A stretch of 64,000 nucleotides of DNA from the NCBI RefSeq assembly GCF_014218805.1, contig NZ_JACJUV010000001.1, forward strand, positions 62,001 through 126,000. Direction: 5' to 3'. This stretch comes from Teredinibacter franksiae. GTDB lineage: Bacteria; Pseudomonadota; Gammaproteobacteria; Pseudomonadales; Cellvibrionaceae. The notes below the pieces were generated by a model that had not been told where the DNA came from, did not search any database, and worked only from the letters and a program-made list of their open reading frames with translations. The translations under genes were made by a program, and so were the position numbers. Positions 54,844 to 63,572 of this stretch are shown one piece after another. Each line of letters starts with the position of its first letter. The stretch's first letter is position 1.

Positions 54844-55901
54844 CCCACCTCCTGTACTAGCTGATCTGACATGTTTTGCCCCGCCAAGCCACCCTCTAAA
54901 GCCATTACGTTATAACCTTGCTTCCCCAATAAAAAAGCAGCGGCGCGACTACGACGGCCGGTATCGCAATAGAGAACATACATTTTTTCAGGAGATAACA
55001 AACGCTTTTTTATACTTAACAGGTTAAGCGGTACATTTCCCGACAAGGCTAAGTGCCCTTGCAGGTATTCTTCGTCTGTTCTTACATCAATAAGTGTAGG
55101 AATTTCAGCCAAATTTGACAGTTCTCTTTCTGACACCTCGTCAACAGAAGGCTCTCTTAGCAATAGTAAGAAATCATTTTTTTCTAGGCGCATCAAAACG
55201 CCATCGGTAGACATCGTAACATTTGCGTTTCTGGCCTGCTCATACACTAAAGCATCTTCACCAAAGCATCGACCTTCGGATATATCGACTATTTTCTTTT
55301 GGCATTTTGCCGTCGCATCGTAGTAAGCGACTTCGGCATCACCGTCTTTAATAAAATAACAGCAATCACCGATTTCACCTTGACGAACAATGACCTCGCC
55401 AGCGTGCACGACCATGGGCGTCAAGCGAGAAAATATTTGTTCCACATTGACCGGCGGCACTTTATGAAACAGATTTGAATCCAACACCGTGCGCATCCAG
55501 TGGACATCTTCATCGAGGTCACGCTGTAAAGAAACCTCAGACATAAGGTATTGAGATATTTGACTCCACGCTAAGGCACGATCCAACTGGTCGCTATCCA
55601 CTCTCAGTATCGTCGTGTCTGAGCAGGCTAATGCACGACAAGGACGTGGCTGCTGATGAGCAACGGGCATTTGAATATCGCCCGCTTGCACTCGCTCTAC
55701 AGAACCAGAGGAATACTGCAGTTCCACCTCACCAAACAAGAGATAGATGTGTTGATGATCCACAATGGCATCTTCAAACAATGAGTCACCGGCGAATACC
55801 GTTTGGACTTCAGCTCTATTCAATAAATCTACCAAATAACTGCGCTTTACCGCTTTGAGTGGGGCGAGCGTTTCCGACAGGCCGATCAAATCTAAATCCA
55901 T
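54804..55901 (-). CDS. Cyclic-nucleotide-binding/rhodanese fusion protein
   Basis: 365 aa from ATG 55901 (MDLDLIGLSETLAPL); an ATG at 55943 is possible. Two cNMP-binding-like domains: the first (about 10-120) is degenerate; the second (about 140-250) has 'HAGEVIVRQGEIGDCCYFIKDGDAEVAY' and 'GRCFGEDALVYEQARNANVTM'. The C-terminal rhodanese domain (about 265-365) has 'LIDVRTDEEYLQGHLALSGNVPLN' and the active-site loop 'YCDTGRRSRAAAF' with catalytic Cys. No DNA-binding domain. Known in marine gammaproteobacteria with unknown role. Confidence 0.88.
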   Translation of the reverse strand: MDLDLIGLSETLAPLKAVKRSYLVDLLNRAEVQTVFAGDSLFEDAIVDHQHIYLLFGEVELQYSSGSVERVQAGDIQMPVAHQQPRPCRALACSDTTILRVDSDQLDRALAWSQISQYLMSEVSLQRDLDEDVHWMRTVLDSNLFHKVPPVNVEQIFSRLTPMVVHAGEVIVRQGEIGDCCYFIKDGDAEVAYYDATAKCQKKIVDISEGRCFGEDALVYEQARNANVTMSTDGVLMRLEKNDFLLLLREPSVDEVSERELSNLAEIPTLIDVRTDEEYLQGHLALSGNVPLNLLSIKKRLLSPEKMYVLYCDTGRRSRAAAFLLGKQGYNVMALEGGLAGQNMSDQLVQEVGYILRDGELVTGQ

Positions 55902-55966
55902 GATTCCAACATTTACTGTGTTAACTGAGTGAGTGGCTAGCATTACCGAAAGTGCCTGCTTGTCGT

Positions 55967-56959
55967 TTAAACGTTTGTTACCGAGGCGGACTCAACACCG
56001 CGTCGCCCTTGAATGCCGCCCGTGTGAATAGCCACTATATGACTGCCTTTTGGCCAGAAGCCCTTGGCCGCTAAATGCTCAATGGCAAATATAAGCTTAG
56101 CCGTGTAAACCGGATCCAATAATACACCCGTTCCCTCTTCAAACTCACTGACAAATTGTGAAAGATACGCAGGATATCGACCAAAACCACCACAATGAAA
56201 ATCACTATTGATACACCAGCGTGTAGAGCCGTCGTGATTCAGCTTGTTCAGTAGATTTTCAACCTCACTTTCTAGCCCCTTAGAAGCACCTTTCAATGCA
56301 CTTACACCAACAACATCTATACCGCTACTGCTGGCACCGTGTATAACACCCGCTAAAGTGGCTGCCGTACCACAAGCAACCGCTATATGGCTTGCCTCCA
56401 CCGCAGGTTCAGCCAAATGCTTTCCGAGTGCGATGCAGCCTTTGGCACCCTCATAACCGGCTCCGCCTTCCGGCACCCAGAAAACATCCTCAATTTCAGG
56501 CGCCAAAGCCTTGCGCCAATCTGCTTCATGGCGCAGACGGTAAGCTGAGCGAGACACGCGATGCAAGTGCATACCCATCGACTGAAGGTCATCAAGCGTT
56601 GCTGTCAGCGCTTCGTGCGGTTCCCCTCTAACAACACCTATTGTAGGTGTACCGGTTTTTTGCCCAAGCGCCGCTAATGCGTACAAATGGTTCGAAAAAG
56701 CTCCACCAAAGCTAGCAATAGGCTTTTCACTGGCTTCGCCAGCATACCGAACTAAATGATGGTACAACTTAAAATACTTGTTACCACCCAAACGATCATC
56801 CAACTCATCCAACCGTAAAAGGCTCAAACGGCAATCAGCGGCTGTAAGCGCTGGGGATATAAGAGGTTGAAGTGTGGTACGTTGGACAAGGTAGGCTGGA
56901 TCTAAAAGAAGAAAGTCGGCAATAGACTTAACCGCTGACAACTTTGAGTTTACTGGCAC
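55967..56959 (-). CDS. PLP-dependent ACC deaminase / D-cysteine desulfhydrase family enzyme
   Basis: 330 aa. Fold-type II PLP enzyme. The Schiff-base Lys lies in 'RLGGNKYFKLYHHL', followed by 'PIASFGGAFSNHLYALAALGQ' and phosphate-binding 'ACGTAATLAGVIHGA', and the C-terminal 'AIHTGGIQGRRG'. The family includes D-cysteine desulfhydrase and 1-aminocyclopropane-1-carboxylate deaminase; the residues that separate these cannot be judged reliably by eye. Its start overlaps the 3' end of the coiled-coil protein gene by 32 bp. Confidence 0.9.
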   Translation of the reverse strand: MPVNSKLSAVKSIADFLLLDPAYLVQRTTLQPLISPALTAADCRLSLLRLDELDDRLGGNKYFKLYHHLVRYAGEASEKPIASFGGAFSNHLYALAALGQKTGTPTIGVVRGEPHEALTATLDDLQSMGMHLHRVSRSAYRLRHEADWRKALAPEIEDVFWVPEGGAGYEGAKGCIALGKHLAEPAVEASHIAVACGTAATLAGVIHGASSSGIDVVGVSALKGASKGLESEVENLLNKLNHDGSTRWCINSDFHCGGFGRYPAYLSQFVSEFEEGTGVLLDPVYTAKLIFAIEHLAAKGFWPKGSHIVAIHTGGIQGRRGVESASVTNV

Positions 56960-58289
56960 CTTTTATCTCTTTGTGTACGCTGCAACGGTCCTGATCGCCA
57001 CTGTGGAAATCTGCGGGGTTGGAGACGCGATGAACATTTTCACTACAGATATTGCCATCAGAATCTACTGAGGTACAGACTGGCGCTTGATAATGTGCCA
57101 ACCACGCACTGTAATGGTCTTCGTGGACGCCACACTGTGCCGCAGCATACGCCACTGGGTTTTCCATATACGCGCCCACATCATCCGTTGGGATGGTTAT
57201 ATGCCCAGCCCCAGGCTGATAACTGACAAAGCTAATTCCCTTACCGGTCATTTTACCTAAAATTTCATTACCACCAGAACCCAACAACGCTTGGTGTTCC
57301 TGTCGAAGCCGTGCAATTTCATCTCGAAGCTGGCTTTCCTGCTCGTTTCGGTACATCAGCTCCACTTCCCGCATTTGTAACATTTCTTTTAATTCGATAG
57401 TCGCCGACTCAATTTTAGCGGTAGTTTCAGCTTGGTAGTTCTCGCGTAGCGCTTGAACAACGTCGGCGCCCTGCCCCTCTACCTTTTCAAGTTTATGCTC
57501 AAAGTACTCACGCAGGCCTTCTATTTTTTTAGCTTGGCCATCAATAGTGTCTTTTAAGGTTTGATTGCGCACTTTTTCTTCAGCAAGCAAGTTACTTTTT
57601 TCGTTTATAAGGCTGCGATATTCCTCTATGCGATTACTTTGCTCAACTTTAAGTGATGCAATGGATTTATCGCTATCGGAGGCGATGGTAGCCGTGCGCA
57701 AACGCTGGTCTTTAAGCAGCTGAGCCATATGATCACGGTACTCACGGGCATATTCTTTACGTAGCTCTTGAGAAATTTTCTTTTCCAGAAGCTGGGCGTC
57801 GACGGCCTTAGACGGAGCTTCAATTTCAGCATCGGGACCATCCCGAAACTGAATGGCCAACTTATTGCGAACAACGGCCTTCGTCAGCATCTGCAGCTGG
57901 TTTTTGCCGGCGCGCAATTCGGGGTTCCATAGGGCACCGCGAAAATACTGAATGGGGCATTGGCTTTCACACACGAGGCGAATGGGGCCAGCGCCTAAAT
58001 CAGGGCCTCGTATAGCATTCCGGGCCAACTGGTCCAGTGGAATGTTCCAACTACCTTCCACTTCACCCTTCTTGGTAAAGCCAACGGTGAAGAATACGCA
58101 GGTGCGTATACGCATTTTTGAGTCAATTTCAAGAAAGACAGCCTTGGCCGTGCGCCCGGCCCACTCCATTGAGGGGACATAGTTATCGAGCACGGCTTCA
58201 AATTCCGAGTAGTGCATCTCCTTGGCAACCAACCCCTTATCGCCAAAAAAGAATATGGCTCGAGCCAGCTCGTCATTATCGAAGATCAC
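56928..58289 (-). CDS. Conserved coiled-coil protein
   Basis: 453 aa. N-terminal globular domain (about 1-155, 'VFLEIDSKMRIRTCVFFTVGFTKKGEVEGSWNIPLDQLA', 'GPIRLVCESQCPIQYFRGALWNP'), a long coiled-coil stretch (about 165-340, charged heptads), and a C-terminal part rich in Cys and His ('CGVHEDHYSAWLAHYQAPVCTSVDSDGNICSENVHRV') that may bind zinc. A conserved hypothetical of Pseudomonas/Cellvibrio-type genomes as far as I recall. No signal or membrane segment. Function unknown. Confidence 0.78.
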   Translation of the reverse strand: MIFDNDELARAIFFFGDKGLVAKEMHYSEFEAVLDNYVPSMEWAGRTAKAVFLEIDSKMRIRTCVFFTVGFTKKGEVEGSWNIPLDQLARNAIRGPDLGAGPIRLVCESQCPIQYFRGALWNPELRAGKNQLQMLTKAVVRNKLAIQFRDGPDAEIEAPSKAVDAQLLEKKISQELRKEYAREYRDHMAQLLKDQRLRTATIASDSDKSIASLKVEQSNRIEEYRSLINEKSNLLAEEKVRNQTLKDTIDGQAKKIEGLREYFEHKLEKVEGQGADVVQALRENYQAETTAKIESATIELKEMLQMREVELMYRNEQESQLRDEIARLRQEHQALLGSGGNEILGKMTGKGISFVSYQPGAGHITIPTDDVGAYMENPVAYAAAQCGVHEDHYSAWLAHYQAPVCTSVDSDGNICSENVHRVSNPADFHSGDQDRCSVHKEIKGASKLKVVSG

Positions 58290-58514
58290 GGATTATCGAT
58301 TCCTAATCAGTATAAGTGTTACTAATTATTGACCACAGAACGATGCAGCGTTGTGATGTGCCCTTCAGAAATCGGAGTTTAGCGACAAAATATTCAAACC
58401 AGACGTATACGCATGGGTGCGTAATTCCAGATTGCTATTAAATGGGCTTCATTCAGAGGGTTTGAGCGGGGTTGGCAGAGAACTAGCGTTTGAATTAGGT
58501 CGATGAACCTAGGG
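58290..58514. other. Intergenic stretch upstream of the coiled-coil gene
   Basis: A 65-codon minus-strand frame at 58394-58591 overlaps the microprotein gene in another register and has no SD; rejected. Nothing else recognised. Confidence 0.5.
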
Positions 58515-58640
58515 CTAGATAGACCCACATTCATCGATTTCATCTTCTTCGTGTAGGTCAGACTCTTGGGCATCTGTGAGCCAGTCTTCATCTACATATT
58601 CCGCGTTTTGCGCGTAAACATCATCTAAATAATCATTCAT
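58515..58640 (-). CDS. 41-residue highly acidic microprotein
   Basis: ATG at 58640 with AAGGA 8 nt upstream and a TAG stop at 58515. The peptide starts MNDYLDDVYAQNAEY, continues with VDEDWLTD, then a QESDLHEEDEIDE run, and ends CGSI. It has 16 acidic residues, no Lys or Arg, and one Cys near the end. A promoter-like pair lies 45-73 bp upstream, with a 17-bp palindrome just after the -10 element. No family recognised. DNA-mimic or chaperone-like roles are typical of such acidic peptides, but this is speculation. Confidence 0.65.
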   Translation of the reverse strand: MNDYLDDVYAQNAEYVDEDWLTDAQESDLHEEDEIDECGSI

Positions 58641-58666
58641 ATCTTTATCCTTCTGTATTTCTACTT

Positions 58667-58683
58667 CAGGCATTCATTGCCTG
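58667..58683 (-). promoter_or_regulatory. Palindrome at the microprotein transcript start
   Basis: CAGGCA-TTCAT-TGCCTG, a 6-bp perfect inverted repeat starting 2 bp after the putative -10. Could be an operator or a 5'-end mRNA hairpin. Confidence 0.5.
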
Positions 58684-58684
58684 T

Positions 58685-58713
58685 TTATTAAAATTAGCAC
58701 AAACATATGACAA
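58685..58713 (-). promoter_or_regulatory. Sigma-70-like promoter of the microprotein gene
   Basis: On the minus strand TTGTCA (58713-58708), 17-nt spacer, TAATAA (58690-58685); the start codon is 45 nt downstream of the -10. Confidence 0.55.
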
Positions 58714-59163
58714 AGTGTTGACAGTCTTGTTCAATTTTGACCAAAAAAAGTCATCATATGCCTCGTTATGGCGTATTTTTGTGTAAATCGGCCTTAACCA
58801 ACCGTTCAGCAAGGCATTGCGTGCCTTACACCGCACCCAGCGAAGCTGGATTAGATAGCGGTTAAACCGATGATCAGGCTACAAAAATGACGGTTTACAA
58901 GCGATTCTACCCTTGCCACCCCTAGTGCTATCTCGGGCTAGGCTGCCTATCAGCCTTATGAAACGGCGGTAGTATTTTTGTATTGTCTTGTCTTGCGGGA
59001 TCGGCTTTCACTACGCACTTTCGCCATCCCCTCCCTCCAACCCTTCCCTCTGTCCTCTTCTTCCGCTAACGGTTTTCACTACCCGCTTGCACTGCCTACT
59101 GAGGAGCCCCCGCGAAATCAGTTCGATTAGCAAAAAAACGGCCTATACGAAAACAACAGGCAC

Positions 59164-59199
59164 AAAAAAACCCCTGCTCTTTCGAACAGGGGTTTTTTT
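59164..59199 (-). terminator. tRNA operon terminator
   Basis: AAAAAAACCCCTG pairs with CAGGGGTTTTTTT across a 10-nt loop, ending 6 bp beyond the tRNA-Asp 3' end. Confidence 0.9.
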
Positions 59200-59204
59200 G
59201 TATA

Positions 59205-59281
59205 TGGCGACCCGGAAGGGACTTGAACCCTCGACCTCCGGCGTGACAGGCCGGCATTCTAACCAACTGAACTACCGGGCC
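59205..59281 (-). tRNA. tRNA-Asp (GTC)
   Basis: 77 nt with encoded CCA. All arms fold: acceptor GGCCCGG / TCGGGT-type pairing, D-arm TTCAGTTGG, anticodon stem-loop CCTGTCACG (GTC), T-arm GGGTTCAAGTCCC. Complement reads as a standard tRNA-Asp. Confidence 0.97.
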
Positions 59282-59318
59282 ACGGTAGCTTTTCGCTAAC
59301 ACTTATCAAGTAGATAAA

Positions 59319-59394
59319 TGGTGGGTGGTACAGGGGTCGAACCTGTGACCTACGGCTTGTAAGGCCGTCGCTCTCCCAACTGAGCTAACCACCC
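59319..59394 (-). tRNA. tRNA-Val (TAC)
   Basis: 76 nt with encoded CCA. D-arm TTAGCTCAGTTGGGAG, anticodon loop CTTACAAG (TAC), T-arm CAGGTTCGACCCCTG. It lies 37 bp upstream of tRNA-Asp, probably a shared transcript ending at the hairpin at 59164-59199. Confidence 0.97.
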
Positions 59395-59568
59395 ATAAGG
59401 CAACATTAAACTGCCCTGTCGCGAGAGCAGCGCATTCTACCGATTTAGCTATACATGTCAAACCAATTCTAGAATAATTTCTTTGCGCCTGGCCGTGCTC
59501 ATAAGTACCTTAATTAGTGCTCCGGTACGCTATCATTATCTTAGCCACGTCCCGCAAGGTTCAATACA

Positions 59569-61050
59569 TTGTCGATTTCATTCGCTCGCCTCATTATCGC
59601 TGCACAGATCGTGATCGCTGCTAGTGCAGCCGCAGCCCCGAGCCAGGCCAACGTCCCCCTCAGCACACCCACCAATAATTACTGGCTGATTGCGCTGTTT
59701 GTGGTAATTGGCGCTCAAACTATTGGTTTAATTTGGCTGCTCATCAACAGAAAAAAAAATGTCGATCACATCGACGAGCCCGCACCACTTCTGCAAAATA
59801 CCCAATATCAACTTTTTCGTGAAATCGCTCGACACGAAGCCACAGAAGAACTCCTGAGGGAAACACAGGAGTATATGCATTGCATGGTAAATTCCATGCC
59901 TGCTGTTCTTATAGGTATAACACCCAACGGGTATGTAACCCACTGGAACCATTCGGCCGAAAAAGTTGCTGGCTTAACCTCCGAGGAAGCCGTTGGCTCA
60001 CATATCGACCAAGCTTTCCCTGAGCTACCCATTTCTATGGAGGCTATAAACGACACTATTCGTACAGGAATACCGCTTAACAAAGGTACCATTAAAGATG
60101 GCGTAGGCTCCCAAGCGACATTTACCAGCCTAACCATTTACCCACTCATTTCGCCGGACATCACCGGAGCCGTAATTTTGGCGGAAGACGTTACACCAAA
60201 AGTTAGAATGGAAAACCTACTGATCCAAAATGAAAAAATGCTAAGCCTCGGCGAGCTCGCCGCCGGTGTTGCACATGAAATAAACAACCCATTAGCCGGT
60301 ATATTAAGTAATGCTCAGAATATTTTAAGGCGTACCTCACCCAATTTCCCCGCCAATAAACTGCTTGCCGACGAATTAAACCTTTCATTAGAAGCATTAC
60401 ACGCTTATTTAAAACAACGCGATGTGATCACGTTTATAGAAAACATACAAAAGAGCGGCGAACGCGCAGCCGACATCGTTAAGAATTTATTGGAATTTTC
60501 ACACGGAAACGACGGCACCCATAAACCGACAAACCTCAAATCACTGATTATCAACACCTTGGACCTTGCCAGTAACACATTCGAGGTACTGCCAGAAGGC
60601 AAAGCAGGCCTACCCGAAATAACGGTAAGTATCACCGACGCACTTCCGGCGATCACTTGCTCACCAACGGAGATTCAGCAAGTACTACTGAACTTACTTC
60701 GCAATGCGGTACAAGCTATTCGTACCGCCAATAACAAAAGCGTTCCGGGGAGAATAGACATTCATGTAGAAACCAATAAAGAAAATGCTATTGTCAGTAT
60801 TGCGGATAACGGCCCGGGAATGGAAGAAGACGTACTAAAACATATTTTCGAACCCTTCTACACCACCAAGGGGGTCGGACAGGGTACAGGGCTGGGTTTA
60901 AGCGTAAGTTATTTTATTATGCGTGAGCATCACCAAGGAGGCATAGAAGTAGAAAGCGAGCCAGGTAAAGGAACACGCTTTCAAATAAAACTACCCCTTC
61001 AGACAACTACAAATCAACATACTGGCCGTTCAGATAAGCCAACACGGTAG
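59569..61050 (+). CDS. PAS-domain sensor histidine kinase (NtrB-like)
   Basis: 493 aa from a TTG at 59569, with AAGG nine nt upstream; there is no better ATG. N-terminal hydrophobic segment or signal (about 5-23), second membrane helix (about 38-59), PAS domain (about 102-212, 'MPAVLIGITPNGYVTHWNHSAEKVAGLTSEEAVG'), HisKA with phospho-accepting His 236 in 'GELAAGVAHEINNPLAGI', and HATPase_c with N-box 'LLNLLRNAVQAI', 'ADNGPGM' and 'GQGTGLGLS'. Its response regulator is not in the window, so partner and signal are unknown. The stop overlaps the converging flavin reductase gene. Confidence 0.92.
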   Translation: MSISFARLIIAAQIVIAASAAAAPSQANVPLSTPTNNYWLIALFVVIGAQTIGLIWLLINRKKNVDHIDEPAPLLQNTQYQLFREIARHEATEELLRETQEYMHCMVNSMPAVLIGITPNGYVTHWNHSAEKVAGLTSEEAVGSHIDQAFPELPISMEAINDTIRTGIPLNKGTIKDGVGSQATFTSLTIYPLISPDITGAVILAEDVTPKVRMENLLIQNEKMLSLGELAAGVAHEINNPLAGILSNAQNILRRTSPNFPANKLLADELNLSLEALHAYLKQRDVITFIENIQKSGERAADIVKNLLEFSHGNDGTHKPTNLKSLIINTLDLASNTFEVLPEGKAGLPEITVSITDALPAITCSPTEIQQVLLNLLRNAVQAIRTANNKSVPGRIDIHVETNKENAIVSIADNGPGMEEDVLKHIFEPFYTTKGVGQGTGLGLSVSYFIMREHHQGGIEVESEPGKGTRFQIKLPLQTTTNQHTGRSDKPTR

Positions 61051-61504
61051 GCTCACCTTCCGCTACCTGCGTGCGCATCACATCGCCGATAAAAATATCA
61101 TGGGTACCATAGGTATATACCGCTTTTTTCGAGCAGAAAAACACCGCCTGAGAATCAGCCAAATAGAAAATGCCCGTTTCTTCGTCACACTTCCAGTGAC
61201 CATGCTCGTAACGACTTATGCCATTTTCAGGCGTAGAGCAGTTCACCGAAATTTGTTTATGCTTTGGCGCCAGTAAATTAACACAAAAATACTCTGTCGC
61301 CTCCATACCCTGCCCTAGGCGCGCATCCTTGTTCACGCAGGCCAGAAGCGACGGTGGCTCTGCCGATACCGAGGTTACGGAAGTGGCGGTCATAGCAAGC
61401 CGATCCCCTTTCCTGTTGTTTGCGGTAATCACCGAAACACCCGAAATCAAACGTCTCATACCATCAAACATGGTAGGAGAGCTACTCTGGTCTGGAACAC
61501 TCAT
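61007..61504 (-). CDS. Flavin reductase family protein (RutF/HpaC type)
   Basis: 165 aa. Flavin-binding split-barrel reductase that supplies reduced FMN or FAD to a monooxygenase, or a stand-alone flavoprotein. Family core: 'MRRLISGVSVITANNRKGDRLAMTATSVTSVSAEPPSLLACVNKDARLG', 'FCVNLLAPKH', 'HDIFIGDVM'. The monooxygenase partner is not adjacent. Its 3' end overlaps the sensor kinase by 44 bp tail to tail. Confidence 0.9.
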   Translation of the reverse strand: MSVPDQSSSPTMFDGMRRLISGVSVITANNRKGDRLAMTATSVTSVSAEPPSLLACVNKDARLGQGMEATEYFCVNLLAPKHKQISVNCSTPENGISRYEHGHWKCDEETGIFYLADSQAVFFCSKKAVYTYGTHDIFIGDVMRTQVAEGEPTVLAYLNGQYVDL

Positions 61505-61630
61505 TAACTAACCCGACAACACTTTTGGTTAAAATTGGATCACACAGGCATAACTGAAGTATAGAGTGTGAACCCGGAGTATATGTTTAAATAGCACGCT
61601 ATTTGAAGGGCGACGAGTCTACAGACCCCT

Positions 61631-61644
61631 TTGATTTGGGTCAA
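61631..61644 (+). promoter_or_regulatory. FNR/Anr-type binding site upstream of hemN
   Basis: TTGATTTGGGTCAA matches the FNR consensus TTGAT-N4-ATCAA at 9 of 10 positions. It lies 64 bp before the hemN ATG, a typical distance for activation under low oxygen. Confidence 0.75.
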
Positions 61645-61708
61645 TTAACCCCTATTCACAGTTTTTATACTAACGAACAAACTCCACAAGTCAGAGCTAT
61701 ACAAAACG

Positions 61709-63112
61709 ATGCCCCACTCCACTACCCAACTTTGGGACAACGATCTCATTCGCAAACACGACTTATCTGGCCCCAGGTATACGTCTTACCCAACGGCACC
61801 ACAGTTCAAGCCCGGCTTTAGCGACGCAGAATGGCTAGAAGCAGCGCGCACCAGCAATAGCGCCGGCACCCCGCTTTCACTTTATTTTCATATACCCTTT
61901 TGCGACACCGTTTGTTATTACTGTGCCTGCAATAAAATCATTACGGCGAATAAATCGCTAGCCGAACCTTACGTGCAGGCACTAAAAAAAGAGCTGACCT
62001 TGCAATCGGTGCATGTGGATAAAAACCGAACGGTTGATCAACTACACTGGGGCGGTGGCACACCCACCTACCTAAGCAATGATCAAATGAAAAGCCTCAT
62101 GGATGAAACTGCTCGGCTTTTCACCTTAAAAGACGACGACAGTGGCGAATACTCAATAGAAATTCACCCACAAAGCGTTACCCCCGAGCGACTAGAACTT
62201 CTCCGCTCAATCGGCTTTAACCGGCTAAGCATGGGTGTCCAGGATTTTGATGCAAGCGTACAGAAAGCCGTTAATCGGTTTAACAGCTATGAGGAAGTAA
62301 ACGCCCTTATTGATAGCGCCAGAGCCTTAGGTTTTCGTTCCGTCAGCCTAGACCTTATTTACGGCCTGCCACTGCAGACGGCAGAGAGCTTCAAAAATAC
62401 ACTTGAGAGTGTAGTACAGCTGCGTCCCGACCGAATATCGGTATTTAACTATGCCCACATGCCCGACCTATTCAAAACCCAAAAACAGATTGATGCCAGG
62501 CAACTACCGGAACCTCAGGAAAAGCTTATTATTCTGCAGAACAGCATAGAGAGGCTATTGGAGGCGGGTTACGTGTATGTAGGTATGGATCACTTTGCGC
62601 TGCCCAACGACGAGCTGGCTATAGCCCAAAAGAACAAAGTACTACACCGAAATTTCCAAGGCTACGCCACCCACGGGAATTGCGACCTGTTTTCTTTTGG
62701 CGTATCGTCAATTGCTGCCTTTGGCAGCCATTTTATCCAAAACCACAAAACAATTAACGAATATTACGCGGCGCTGGACCAAAACACACTGCCCATTAAC
62801 AAGGGGTTGGCGCTAACACCCGACGACAAGCTACGGCAAAAAGTGATTTCCGAGCTTATCTGCCATTTCGAGCTTGAATTTTCTGTTATAGAGGAAGAAT
62901 TCAACATAAATTTTCGAGATTACTTCAAGGAAGAACTCACCTCACTCGCAACCCTAGCCGAAGACGGGTTACTGCAACTCAGCCCCAAGTCTATTACCGT
63001 GAATGACCGCGGCAGGCTGCTTATCCGTAGAATATGCATGGCCTTTGACACCTACGTCAACAAAACCGCTTCGAACAAGGCAAGCACACCAAAATACTCC
63101 CGCATCATTTAA
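61709..63112 (+). CDS. hemN: Oxygen-independent coproporphyrinogen III oxidase
   Basis: 467 aa. Radical SAM enzyme that converts coproporphyrinogen III to protoporphyrinogen IX without oxygen. Signature 'PRYTSYPTAPQFK' at residues 22-34, the 4Fe-4S motif C65-x3-C69-x2-C72 ('PFCDTVCYYCACNK'), 'HWGGGTPTYLS', 'RLSMGVQDFD', 'DLIYGLPLQT', and HemN C-terminal domain. The start at 61709 gives the normal length. An FNR-type box lies upstream, matching anaerobic control of hemN in other proteobacteria. Confidence 0.96.
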   Translation: MPHSTTQLWDNDLIRKHDLSGPRYTSYPTAPQFKPGFSDAEWLEAARTSNSAGTPLSLYFHIPFCDTVCYYCACNKIITANKSLAEPYVQALKKELTLQSVHVDKNRTVDQLHWGGGTPTYLSNDQMKSLMDETARLFTLKDDDSGEYSIEIHPQSVTPERLELLRSIGFNRLSMGVQDFDASVQKAVNRFNSYEEVNALIDSARALGFRSVSLDLIYGLPLQTAESFKNTLESVVQLRPDRISVFNYAHMPDLFKTQKQIDARQLPEPQEKLIILQNSIERLLEAGYVYVGMDHFALPNDELAIAQKNKVLHRNFQGYATHGNCDLFSFGVSSIAAFGSHFIQNHKTINEYYAALDQNTLPINKGLALTPDDKLRQKVISELICHFELEFSVIEEEFNINFRDYFKEELTSLATLAEDGLLQLSPKSITVNDRGRLLIRRICMAFDTYVNKTASNKASTPKYSRII

Positions 63113-63339
63113 GTGGCCGCAGAGCAAGCCCCAGTAGGTTCTACGCCTTAGCTTGCTCAGAGGTTATCTAATACTTTATAACCTGTAGTTCTAAAACTTA
63201 TACACTATTCGCAATTTATCATATGCTGCACAACAGCATTTTTGACTATAATCAAAAGTGTAACAAGCATTATAGGTATTGTAATAAAAACGCTGGCCAA
63301 ATCTAATTGGCCTAACCAACGGTTAAGGAGGATTAAGCT
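63113..63339. other. hemN 3' region
   Basis: No supported gene. AAGGAGG at 63324-63330 looks like a ribosome binding site but is followed directly by the terminator hairpin. Confidence 0.45.
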
Positions 63340-63362
63340 CGCACTTCGTAAGTGCGATTTTT
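63340..63362 (+). terminator. Terminator downstream of hemN
   Basis: CGCACTT / AAGTGCG stem with a CGT loop, then ATTTTT on the plus strand. Confidence 0.75.
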
Positions 63363-63386
63363 CACCCAAAACAAGAGATGTACCCC

Positions 63387-63572
63387 ATGAAATTAATAGC
63401 GCATTTACAGCAGTATACCGAGGCGTGTGAAAACATTAACAAACAGAACGCTGCTCGAAAAAAATGCCTGAACTGCAGGCCCGATAGCGATTGCTGGGTA
63501 TTTTGTACAGAATGCTGTAAGCAAGCAGGGCTAGAAAAGTCGAGCCACCTAGCTGTAAGCAGTCGTAGCTAA
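63387..63572 (+). CDS. Possible small Cys-rich protein
   Basis: 61 aa from ATG 63387 with AAGAG nine nt upstream. Seven Cys residues: one at 16, then a cluster in 'CLNCRPDSDCWVFCTECCKQ' (about 27-47), suggestive of metal binding. Located 24 bp after the terminator. Nothing else supports it as a gene, so confidence is low. Confidence 0.4.
   Translation: MKLIAHLQQYTEACENINKQNAARKKCLNCRPDSDCWVFCTECCKQAGLEKSSHLAVSSRS

Larger units (their letters stand above)
58641..59163. other. Intergenic stretch with the microprotein promoter
   Basis: Contains the promoter and palindrome upstream of the microprotein. Between about 58,740 and 59,160 I see no credible gene; a plus-strand frame at 58988-59299 runs antisense over tRNA-Asp and is rejected. 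Confidence 0.55.

Noticed and set aside
58394..58591. 65-codon minus-strand frame
   Set aside because: Lacks an SD and overlaps the better-supported microprotein in another frame.
58988..59299. 103-codon plus-strand frame
   Set aside because: Runs antisense through tRNA-Asp and its terminator.
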